A stretch of 64,000 nt of DNA from Theobroma cacao (Eukaryota > Streptophyta > Magnoliopsida > Malvales > Malvaceae): contig NC_030851.1 of assembly GCF_000208745.1 (NCBI RefSeq), forward strand, positions 6,458,005-6,522,004. The letters run 5' to 3'. Of this stretch, positions 1 through 10,798 are shown piece by piece (position 1 is the stretch's first letter; each line of letters opens with the position of its first letter). Both the position numbers and the translations under genes were made by a program. The notes beneath the pieces were generated by a model. The model saw only the letters and a list, made by a program, of their open reading frames with translations, was not told where the DNA came from and did no database searches.

Positions 1-560
1 TCTTTTTTCACAAAATTATTATTCTATTCCTTAAACCAAACGTGTAGTTAAAGTCTAAGATATAACTTGTTGACATCTTTAGTTGTAATAAAAAGGTATA
101 ATGCTCAAAAAAAGTCTCAAATTATTTAAAAAAATATAAATAAATTTCTATAATTAATAATTAATTAATTATCATTAATTGATTAATTATTTTTAATCAA
201 AATATAATTTGTAATTTTATATGTAGACATTAACGTAGAAGGTGAAAAATGCTACAAAATTATATTATCATACTATATCAACATACCACATTATTATCCA
301 TTATGATATATTAACTTATTATTTTAACATCACATAATATAAAATGATAAATAATATTTTAATTAAATTAAATATTAATAATAAAAACTTATTTAGTTCA
401 AAATAAAAATATAAAAATTTATTTAATTTAAAATAAATATAAAAATTAATTAAATAAAATAAAATAATAAAAATTTATTTATTTACTTTAATAATTTAAG
501 ATTTTTTTAGATGTTATATCTAATAAATTTTGCAGAATATAAAATCCGAATAAAAGGCCG
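1..560. other. AT-rich intergenic sequence
   Basis: Very AT-rich DNA made of short A/T runs and broken palindromes, with no reading frame that looks coding. It lies upstream of the FAR1-ALDH6 gene and should contain its distal promoter. I see no transposon ends or RNA gene in it. Confidence 0.6.
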
Positions 561-1507
561 AAAGAAAGAAATTACATTCACTTAGAGCCAAACATGCCGC
601 AAAGTCGTGTTTGTTTGAAATGCATTATAACTGGTTTAAACAACGCGATCAACCCTCCGCCATTTTGGCTACGGCAAACACATACTACTTTTCTTGATTC
701 GGACCCATCAAGAAACACCTTCGACTCTCCCTCAATTGAGCAAAATTCACCCAGCGAGAAAAAGCATATTAAAAAAAACCCCAAAAAAAAGAAAAATAAA
801 AAAGGAGAATTCCTTTTTTATCCTTTGGACGTCCGGCGCCGTCGATTCGCGTCCGATTCTCGTGATGGTAAGCCTCCGCAACTGCTCTCCCTCTTGGGCT
901 CTTTTTGTCTATCTCTAACTGAAATTGTATTTTCCGTTTGGTTCCCGAGAGAATGAAAGAAAATTGAAGTGCCGAGTCTAATTTACTAGTAGAGAATTCG
1001 TTGCAATAGGGTAGCTAATCACTAGAATTTGGTTAGGGTCATTTCATCATTATCAACAGAGGCCATAAAAGATTCCGGTGCATTAATTGAAGTATATGGA
1101 TATCTTGGCATTTTGATCGTGTGACATTCCAATTCAATATTCATTTGAATCATATACGAAGTTTAATTTCCGAAACAAGAAAAAGTGCTTTTGAGCTATT
1201 TATATATAAGGTTATGAACTAAAAACATTTCGGATGAGACATATAATTTCATAAATGTCCATGTCTATGTTTCATGCAGAGCACAAGTACATGTGTTTTT
1301 ATATAATTATTATAAAGTTTTTTGCACTTAATTGAGTTTTGTTTTTACAGCTTGGAGAATGTAGGTATTGTAATCCACTTTGTCTCAATGGAGAGTGAAG
1401 TCCTAGAGGAGGATGATCAAATAAATAACTGCTGATTGGTTGTGTTGAGGATCTTCCAAGTCTGACACTTATTATGCTTTATTCTAGGTGATCTCTTTCA
1501 TTTACTT
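560..1507 (+). promoter_or_regulatory. Probable 5' leader of the FAR1-ALDH6 gene, with a leader intron
   Basis: Sequence from about 560 is less AT-rich. A good donor (gatg/gtaagcc) ends a possible leader exon at 867, and a pyrimidine-rich acceptor (gtttttacag) ends at 1350, so a leader intron 868-1350 is likely. A 120-codon open frame at 594-956 crosses that donor, resembles nothing and is not called. Within the second leader exon a 15-codon upstream ORF (1388-1435, ATG to TGA) ends 72 bases before the main start. Transcription start and leader splicing are inferred, not proven. Confidence 0.4.
1388..1435 (+). promoter_or_regulatory. Upstream ORF in the leader of the FAR1-ALDH6 gene
   Basis: ATG at 1388 opens a 15-codon frame (MESEVLEEDDQINNC, then TGA), in the same frame as the main start but closed before it. 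If the leader is transcribed as drawn it could reduce translation of the main ORF. A minimal ATG-TAG also occurs near 1359. Conservation is unknown. Confidence 0.3.
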
Positions 1508-4500
1508 ATGATGGATATAGGTAGCACAGAGTCGAATGAACAGCCACAGATGCTTCCTCCTCCACCTGGAACCTTTGTAGATCGTGAAGAACTTATCCAG
1601 CATGTTGGTGAATTTTCTGTATCACAAGGGTACGTGGTAACTATTAAGCAATCAAAGAGAGAAAAAGTGGTAGTCCTTGGCTGTGACAGAGGAGGTGTCT
1701 ATCGTAACAGGAGGAAAACTGTTGATGAGTCCTCTGTTGAATGTATTCGCCGAAGAAAGACTGGTTCTCGGCTTACAAATTGTCCCTTTGAAGTTGTGGG
1801 TAAAAAGGATGATGGTTTGTGGGTACTTACTGTTAAAAATGGAACCCACAACCATGAGCCCTTGAAGGACATTGCAGAACATCCTTCTGCTCGTCGATTT
1901 TCAGAGAAAGAAGTCTTGTTAATTAAAGAAATGACAGAGGCTGGATTAAAACCTCGGCAAATACTAAAGAGACTGAGGCAAAGCAATCCTGATCTTTTAT
2001 CGACACCAAAGCATGTCTATAATGTCAAAGCCAAGCTCCGGCAAGGAAATATGTCAGGTAGTTTTTTTTTGCATCACTGTCAATCACTCTCTGATTTGTT
2101 TGCTTTTCCTAGTTTCTTTACAGTATTTTGTTATGCTGAGTGATTTCATGTTTGTGTTCTAGTGAGAAACTACAAGTCATTGAGACCTCAGAAATCTGCT
2201 GTAAGAAACAATTATTTGTCAGTTATGGAACCACCCTGGAGGCAACGGAACCCTCCGGTAAGCTTTAGATGTTATCCAACATGATCAGCTCACAAAGTTG
2301 TAGCCCAACTACTTGGGATGAGGGAGATTTTTAGTGCTTAAGTGAATTATTCTTTGCTGTCTCACTCTTTTCTCTTTATCTCCCTCCCTCCTTGTTGGGT
2401 TTTTCTCTGAAGTTACATTGGAATTAAATTCTCTTGGTGCTACATGTCAGAGGGTTCCCAATCTCATTGGGGGCAGATTTGTTGATTCACAGTCATTTGC
2501 ATCTATTGATGTTATAAACCCTGTAAGTATCACCTTAAAAATTTCTGTTTTGGTTACTCTTGACTATCAAGTCAGCAATCGATGATTGAATTTTCCTTTT
2601 TATAATAAATTTACAATATTTGATAGGCAACACAGGAAGTGGTTTCTCAAGTTCCTATGACTACAAATGAGGAGTTCAGAGCTGCAGTATTTGCAGCTAA
2701 ACGGGCTTTTCCGTCATGGCGTAACACTCCCATTACCACCCGACAGCGTATAATGTTCAAGTTTCAAGAGCTCATTCGGAGAGACATTGTAAATCTCTAG
2801 AATTCTATTGTTCTATTCTTGATTAATATCAATCTTTTATTGATGGGAATAATCACTACTGGCGCCCTAGGATAAGCTTGCTATGAACATTACCAATGAA
2901 CATGGGAAGGCATTGAAGGATGCATATGATGATGTCTTGTGTGGATTAGGTCAGCATCTTTTTTTTTCCTTTTGAGTTATATTTTTCTTTCTCATTTAGT
3001 GTTTTCTGTGCATCTTTTTGGTAATGGTTTGCTCTATAAAGTCTTTCATTTTCCCTCGTAGAGGTGGTTGAACATGCTTGTGGATTGGCCACTTTGCAAA
3101 CTGGGGAATTTGTTTCCAATGTACCAAATGGAGTCGATACTTATGCCATTAGAGAGCCACTTGGTGTTTGTGCTGGTATTTGTCCCTTCGACTTTCCAGC
3201 TATGATTCCCTTATTGGTAAGTTTAGTTTGCTAATAGCCCAAGTTCACAGTGTGGCTATCTAATATCACTTTCCTTACTTATTATGGTGCTTAGTAATAG
3301 GATTACATGTATTAGTTATGGTCTGATGTTGCTTATCAAAAAAAAAAGAAGTTATGATCTCGTGTTAAAAGAGTGAAACTGAGATCAGAATTGGATATAC
3401 CTGGATGATTGAATTGGCTGTCTGCTTTGTTCTTTAGTTTTGTTAATCTGTTACAAGAACAGTAGGATACTGGCCTCCCTTGGTTTTACATGCAAAACAT
3501 TTTAGTCTAGTTGTTTTGGTATGATCCTCTCATTTTTCCCTCAATTTTTCTACATGCAGATGTTATCTATTGCAGTTACTTGTGGCAATACTTTTATAGT
3601 GAAGCCATCAGAGAAGGATCCAGGTGATAGTTATTTCATACCATTTACCACCATGAAATTGTAGCAACTTTAACTTCTTCCTAATATTACGAAAATCATA
3701 TCTCAGACATCTGAAACATGCTTGCCAAGTAAGGAATGCTGTTAAACATGTATTTTTATGGATATACATGTCACACACATAGCAGGAGTGATTTGTTTTA
3801 AGCATGGGTAAAAGTCTTGAGTCACACATGGTGGATTGTTTTGAGAAAACTTCTATGCATGTTTGAATGCATTAAATGGTGAGTTGACTCATTAACATAT
3901 GGCCATATTAAAAAAAAAAAAGAATTGACTTGTTGCTATGAACTTGGAAAAAGGTATTCCAGCCACCTCATATTTAGATGTTGAAAATGTTATGAGCTTT
4001 GAAATGCATTTGGAGTGTAGGAGTAAATTTGATGGAGCTTTAAATGAGCTATTCTTAATCTAAACTCAAGCAATTTGGACTATTCTACATCTTTTGTTAA
4101 AGGTTTATAAATGAGAATATAAAGCCTGTATATTAAGCAATTCTGACTTGATGGCTCTTGGTGCTTACATAAGGCAGTTATGCTCCGTGTATAACTGATA
4201 TGTTATTTGGTGGTCTTTCAGGGGCTGCTGTGATGCTTGCTGAGCTAGCAGTGGAGGCTGGTTTGCCTAATGGTGTTTTGAATATTGTTCATGGCACCAA
4301 TGTAAGTTTGGAGTTTGGACTTAACAGTTGTTCATTGGTTCTTGTCCATTCTCAGTATCCTTCCATTAAATGATTCAGAGGATAAACATGTGACCTTATT
4401 TTGTTACCTACAATTTTTTCGACTTAATATATTACAAAAGAAGCTGTTTTTCTGTTGGGTCTATGGAGTTAAATTTGCCATCATATTAATCACTGCCACA

Positions 4501-7500
4501 ATCAAGTTTGTATTTTGATTATTACTATATGCAATATATCTGATTTCTGTTTCCTTTTTCCTGGTCGTGTTTTGTTTTTCTGTGGTTTTGGACAGGAAAT
4601 CATTAATGATATGTGTGATGATGATGACATCAAAGCTATATCTTTTGTTGGCCCATATACAGTAAGTTATTTCTCAGTCCTGAGTTGCTTTTACAATCAC
4701 TGTATGCTGGTCCACAACCTTTTTCTATTTACATTTATGATCATCGTTTCTTGACACTTCTGTACTTTTAAGACATTATTTTTACAGTGCATGGTAGGTT
4801 AAACATAATTGATTGAGGATTTACTTGTAAATTTGTGAAGCAGACAGAGCTCTGTATCATTTGTAGGTTGAAAGATTGTGTTAATTTGAAGAGGCAGCTT
4901 GCTGAGATTAGAGTTTTGCTTTTGGACAGTCTGAACAGTAGCAACATGAATTCTTTTGAATATGTTGGAATACCTAAGGATAAAAAAGGGTGTTAGATCA
5001 TGAAAGAATGGTTTTAATGTTTAGAACAATGGAAAATTTCAGGTTTCATTTTATAGAGTTGGTGAACATGGCAAAAGTAATAGGCTCAATCCAGCCATAT
5101 TTAATGTGGAAATCAAACTGCCAAGATATATTTGGAAATGATGCAATCAAAATTGGAACCAACCCTGGTTCATTGACTTTAAATTTGTTGGGAAGGAGAT
5201 TGAAATGCTTCAGTTGTTGCAACTAATGTGAATGAGTTGCTTTGTCTAGGGAAGCTAACAGCTTTTCTCCACATTTACCCATGCGTAGCTTTTGTGAAAT
5301 GATATTTAATTTTCCCAACAAGGTAGGGATCCTATCAAAGACCAGGCTAAGTACAGTAGTGCAAGCATAACTGAAATAGAAGGTAGAAAAACCATATTAT
5401 CGGCTTGCCCTGCTCAGTTAAACACCTGAAAACAGTAAACAGCTGCAACTTTTATACCAATATAGAGTGGCCAAACAGTCATGCTTGAACTTGTGTTTAA
5501 AATCATGCAAGTATTTCTGCTGAAACATTGTTCTCTCACATCTCTCACATGAACGTGCTATTAAAATCTGTTCTGGTATTATGTTTGCTTTGTCATGCTT
5601 CAATTTTCATATTTTGAAAGGACGAGATGACTTTTAACTTGTAATGACAGGACCAAACATGGTTGTTTGTCTGTTGCTACCTTAGTTTCTGTTTACAATT
5701 ATTGATCTCGAGCTTTTGGCTTTTTGTATTAGTGTGGGACTTCCTGGAGGATATTTTACTAATGTTACTTTTTTGCATGTTTTTAACTTTTACAAGGTGG
5801 GTGCTTATGTGTATTCTAGAGCTTCAGCCAAAGGAAAACGTGTTCAGGTATGTTTTGGAAACTTATCTTGTTTTTTTTTTTTTTTGGCTCAGTACAAATC
5901 TGCTGTTTGTACTATAAAAAATCTGGTTGCTGTCTTGTCCTAGCAATAATTTGAGTTCCATGTAAATTTTGCTGGTTGATTGTTGTCCTTAGTGCAACAT
6001 TGGAGCCAAAAACCATGCAGTTGTAATGCCTGATGCAAGCATGGAGACTACGCTGAATGCTCTGGTTACAGCTGGCTTTGGTGGGGCAGGACAGAAGTGC
6101 ATGGCACTCAGTACAGTTGTTTTTGTTGGAGGCATGACTCCATGGTAACACTGTTTCTCTTGCTTATATTTGTATCGTTTAGTCAGTTTTTGTTGAACTA
6201 TTGTTGTTGATTTTAGTTTATGGGTCTTACACAGCATTTTCATACAGCTATTGATTTATGATCGAGTTAGTTCTTTCCCTGGAATGAGCCATATTGAGTT
6301 ATATCTTGTAGTTGCTCTTAATATATGTCTCCCAATATGTTATCTGATTGTTATGGATTTGATTACTGCATCATCAGTGCCCTTATATTCTTTTACATTT
6401 GTAAGTTAACTCATATTCATAGCAAGTGGAGGTTTTCAATCTTTCATATTTCTGTTTATTTCATTTATTTGTCACATGGACCATTGCTCGTAAAACCAGT
6501 TTTTATTGATGAGTGAATAAATGGTCATGGATGTAAGGGTTTTTTCTTTTTCTTCCTATATAAATTAGTGCTTTTAATCTGAAAAGACCCAGTCCTTAAC
6601 TCTGGTCTATACTGAGTATTAATGTGGACATGATCTTTTAATTTTTATAAGAGGCCTCATTCTAAAACTAATTTAGGCTGTTCTCTAAAAAAAAAAGGGA
6701 AAATAGCCTACACCATTCAGAGTTGTATTTTCTAGTATCCACAGCCAAGAATCCTACTTCTGACCGCCCTGAATAAAGTATGCTTGGAGTAAGCGATTCA
6801 AGTTCTGTAATTGGAAATGCTGAAATTACTTAATTGGCCCCTGTGTTTAAAGTTTAAATCTCATTCAGGCTAATGTGGTTTCATGGTTGGGTGAAAGCTA
6901 TAGCAGGAGCTTTCCATTGGGCAAGACTTATGGATTTATCAAGAAAAGAAGCATCTAAACGTTCCTTTGACATGTCATTTTCATTTTTTTTAGAACTGTC
7001 AACCTATCTCCCTTCCCTTGTTGTTCTTTCTTCCTTGTTAAATTGATGTTACTTGGATTTGTGTGATTGACTTCAGATGTTTGCATGAACTTTTGCTAGG
7101 GAAGATAAACTGGTGGAGCGTTGCAAAGCACTTAAGGTACAACCTGGAACAAAACCTGATACAGACCTTGGTCCACTGATTAGCAAGCAGGTACAAGATG
7201 ATTCAGAGTCTACTAAATTATTCATAATCTACATTAAATTGGGATGGTGAATTGGAAGTCAATTCCTTGGCATATTTTATGCTGTCTGAGGTGATACAAT
7301 TTACAAATTTTTTGTTAGGATGCATGTAAGGCTTGCTTGTTAAACACCATGTTTTTTTGCCCATCCTTCTCAATTATGAAATCACATTCTTTAACAGTTG
7401 TTATGGTTGGCAGGCAAAGGAACTCCTATGTAGATTGATCCAATCAAGTGTTGAAAGTGGTGCGAAACTAGTAGTTGATGGGAGAAATATTGTGGTACTT

Positions 7501-9585
7501 TATTTGATTATGAGTTCTATCTATTAATTTATGATCTGCTTAAAGTAATTATTATTTATTTTTTTCTTGGCTCAGTAGCTTTCATTGAAAAAGGAAATAT
7601 TCTGTCCTTGATATCAATGATCCTATTGGTTGAAGTTTTCTGGTGCTTTCTTGTATTTATAAGATGTTATTCATGACACAGAGTTCAAATACCTGAAGAC
7701 AGATAGCCTGCTTGTTTTGGAGTTTGGACTATGGCTATTAGGGATATTATGAAAATGTCACTGGGATCATCAAGTTTTATTTTTTCTTTTTGGTAGGAGA
7801 CCCATCAAGCCTTGGTACACAAGGGAAGGTAGCCTTCTTCTTTGCTACTGACCCCCCATCCGCTGCCCCTTTCCCCAAGTACTTAACGTAAGAAAGCGGC
7901 ATTTAGTTACAGTTCAATGTAGTCACCCAGCTTAAGACCCTGGCCATGCCATTGGAAAAAATAAATTAGGGCATTCCTCCCTTCCATCTCATGTCTGCAT
8001 GTGTGTCAAAATTAGTTCTGAATGATGGTTCTTGACATCACCATGGCTGAAGTTGGATGTCTTTGCACCTACAACCAGTCAAAGTTACAATCAAGTTGAA
8101 AAAACTGAACATCAGAGGATGAAGTGTTAACTCATTAAAATTGCCATCCTGGAGTCTCATATTTTTTCTTAGAATGTTTTACCTCTGAAGTGTGTGAAAT
8201 TATGCTACAAAAGAATGGCCCCCGATACTGCCAATGTCAGTTGTCTCGGTAAATAACACACTGGAATCTGCTGAGAAACATGCCACATGGCACACCTTCA
8301 ACGTAGTGTGTTTATGGTGATTTTGGTTTTGAGGAGCATATATTGAAATGCAGTTTTACTTTGAAGTTTGAGAAAGTGTTCAAACAACCCTCATTCATAT
8401 GGTTACCTTTTGAGTGGCTGTAGGTTCCTGGGTATGAGCATGGGAACTTCATTGGCCCCACAATCTTATCTGATGTCAAGGCCAGCATGGAATGTTATAA
8501 GGTATATTGCATTCCTCACAAAAGATGGTCCTTTTGTAAGATATGGTTGCTCTCATGGAAGTAGGGCCTCGAACTCTAGAACCAATCAAAGTACTTAATG
8601 ACACAATTTCTTGGTTTATACAGGATGAAATTTCTGGCCCAGTTCTCCTGTGTATGGAGGTTTGCTACTTTTTGGACTTTTTCTGTTTGTCTAATTCTCC
8701 AATTGGAAGTTTGTTGTGTACTTAAAAACATGCTAAAATGTGTGTTTTATTGTTTCTCAGGCTGATAGCATAGAAGAGGCTATAGATATTGTTAACAGGA
8801 CTAAGTAATGCCAATTCCAACTTCCCTGGACTCCTTTGTCTTACTAACGTTTGCGGCTTAATATTTTGCCTTATACATGTTACTCTTGCAGGTATGGCAA
8901 TGGAGCTTCTATATTCACTACATCAGGTATAGCAGCAAGGAAATTTCAAACAGAGGTTGATGTCGGGCAGGTAATGCAGCTCCTTGCAGTGTTTCCCTCT
9001 TATACATTTGACAGCACGAAGAAGGCCTAATTTATTTAATTGTGTTTGTTTATTATGTTGATCCTGTCAATTGTTCCCATTTGCCCATTGTTGAAACTGA
9101 TATTCCTTTTTTTGCTTGAAAATTCTATTTCAGGTTAACATAATGTTTTATTCATTTCTGAAATTGCCTAGCCCTAGCCCCAGCCCCAGCCCCAGCCCCT
9201 ATGATTTTGCTGCTTGATATGGAAATGTGTTGATTTTCTAATGGGTTTTTTGAATCAGGTTGGCATCAATGTTCCAATCTCAGTCCCACTGCCGTTTTCT
9301 TCATTTATCAGCTCCAAGCCGTACATTGCTGGTGATCTTAATTTTGATGGTATATATACGTAGATCCCTTTCAGAAGTTTATTACATTTCATTTGTCTTT
9401 CCCAACAAAAATAACTAGAATTGATCTGGTGATATAAATTATCGAAGTTTATAAACTAGTGCGTTATCATGTGAACTTCAGGCAAGGCAGGAATTCAGTT
9501 CTACACCCAGATTAAAACAGTTACTCAACAATGGAAGGATCTAGAAGGCAGTGATGTAGCAACTTTGCAAGTGCCAAGTTCGTAG
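1508..9585 (+). CDS. FAR1-type DNA-binding domain fused to methylmalonate-semialdehyde dehydrogenase (ALDH6)
   Basis: Predicted 709 aa. Exons: 1508-2057, 2163-2257, 2451-2522, 2627-2788, 2871-2949, 3062-3216, 3560-3623, 4222-4301, 4596-4661, 5797-5847, 5993-6144, 7100-7190, 7414-7494, 8424-8501, 8624-8659, 8761-8804, 8892-8970, 9259-9349, 9482-9585; all join in frame. Residues 1-183 form a FAR1/WRKY-GCM1-type zinc finger (C59, C92, H114, H116) with basic stretches around 66-84. Residues 184-709 align end to end with the ALDH6 paralogue at 15217-20508, with identical intron positions. ALDH6 oxidises methylmalonate and malonate semialdehydes to propionyl- and acetyl-CoA in mitochondria. Catalytic Cys (C494, GQKCMALS) is kept. 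The conserved Asn of the xxNFP motif is Asp (D363), the cofactor-loop Ser is Pro (P439), and the Phe of EIFGP is Ser (S596). No transit-peptide exon is present. The start is the first ATG of the long first exon (MMDIG). It could be a nuclear regulator with a weak or inactive enzyme body; that is inference. Confidence 0.82.
9168..9199. repeat. CCCAGC hexamer microsatellite
   Basis: A short run of cctagc/ccccag hexamers lies in the intron between 8970 and 9259 of the FAR1-ALDH6 gene. It is G/C-skewed, unlike the AT-rich surroundings. Four to five imperfect units are visible. Confidence 0.7.
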
Positions 9586-9648
9586 AGTTGATAATAGACT
9601 AACACCATATTATTCTAACTTTTTCCCCTTATAATCCCTAGTTGTGTT

Positions 9649-9654
9649 AATAAA
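9649..9654 (+). terminator. Poly(A) signal of the FAR1-ALDH6 gene
   Basis: A perfect AATAAA 64 bases after the stop codon, in a T-rich 3' flank, is a plausible near-upstream polyadenylation element. Confidence 0.45.
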
Positions 9655-10021
9655 GAAATAAGATCGCAATTTGTATTTACTCCTAGTCCTGCCCCTTGGC
9701 TTAATTCCATTTTCTTTGTCATTAATTTTTTATTAATTTCTGCTGTCACGAAGATGATAAAATGGAAATTGAATTGCCCCATTTTGCTTTAATATTAATT
9801 ATCATAATAGATAAGTGGCTGTGCAAACTGGAATTTGTCAAAAGGAAATAAGCATTGGGTAGATGAACCAAAAGCAATGTTTGGTTTAATTGAATTGTTT
9901 TGTTTCTACTAGTATTTGATTAGCTTGTATGTTCTTTGATCTATCTATAAACAATGAAACAGATAGTCTGATTAAGTTTGTGAAATAAAGATTAAGGAGA
10001 GACGTCTATTACTTAAAAAGT

Positions 10022-10375
10022 TGTTATGAATATGTGTGAATGTACATTATGTTACGATTGAATGGTTTAGATTAAATTAAGCAGTTGAGATAGTTCAAAA
10101 ACTCTGCAGGTTTGACTCGTAAGTATAATTTGATGTGAATTTTTATATTTGATTATATATATAAATTTAAATGTAGATTAAATTGGATTAGATTAGGATT
10201 TACTCTATCCAAATTAAATCTCTTAAGTATTATTATCTTATAAATTTTATCTAAATAAGGAGTTATTAGTTTATAAATAGATCTCACATTTCATTTGTAA
10301 ACACTCTCAAATAACATATTATTACTCCCTCTAAATACTCTTCATAGTTATTCTTTCGAATTATATTTCGTGATA
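10022..10375 (+). repeat. 5' LTR of the copia element
   Basis: Begins with TG (tgttatgaatatgtgtg), carries a TATA-like ttataaatag at about 10271, and is followed by a primer-binding-like site. Its last ~120 bases align with 14520-14650 (shared 'ttgtaaa..ac', 'ttactc..t..taaatac/att'), which supports an LTR pair. Divergence is high, as expected for an old insertion. Confidence 0.5.
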
Positions 10376-10392
10376 TGTTACTGGCACGATTT
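10376..10392 (+). other. Primer-binding-site-like sequence
   Basis: The sequence atgttactggcacgatt directly after the 5' LTR resembles the 'TTATCAGCACGA'-like site found in many plant copia elements, thought to pair with the anticodon half of initiator-Met tRNA. It has at least one mismatch. Confidence 0.35.
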
Positions 10393-10663
10393 TTTAATTT
10401 TTGAAATTTTGATATTATTTAATTTTCATCATCTTTAGGTTTCAAAAAAAACTTTGTCCATTCATTAAAGTGAATGTGACATAATTTGATAATTATGGTC
10501 ATGAACGTAAAAAAAATGGTCATGAAAATACGAATAATTTAATAATTATAGTCATGGATGTGGAAGAAGTCACAATCATGATTTCATAATTATACTAATT
10601 ACGAAGTTGATGAATACTTTTATTGATCAAAAGTAGATTATCGAAAGATACTTTTAACCATTA

Positions 10664-10798
10664 GAAATTGATGGATACCTTTATTCATAAGAAGTAGATA
10701 GATACCTTTACTCACAAAAAGTGAATGGATATCTTTATTCACAAAAAGTGAATGGATATCTTTATTCACAAAAAGTGAATGGATACATTTACCCACTA
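10664..10798. repeat. 27-bp minisatellite inside the copia element
   Basis: Five head-to-tail units of 27 bp at 10664, 10691, 10718, 10745 and 10772, with core aatggatatctttattcac. Units 3 and 4 are identical; 1, 2 and 5 differ at a few positions. The period is a multiple of three, so each unit reads as a 9-residue repeat on either strand. A partial degenerate sixth unit follows. It probably arose in the gag-side region of the element. Confidence 0.8.

Noticed and set aside
594..956. 120-codon open frame upstream of the fusion gene
   Set aside because: Crosses a good splice donor at 867, has no recognisable domain, and its composition follows the local A-rich sequence; more likely leader and intron.
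1508..9585. Reading the fusion gene as a pseudogene
   Set aside because: All exons keep frame and splice sites, and no stop occurs in 709 codons, despite active-site changes.
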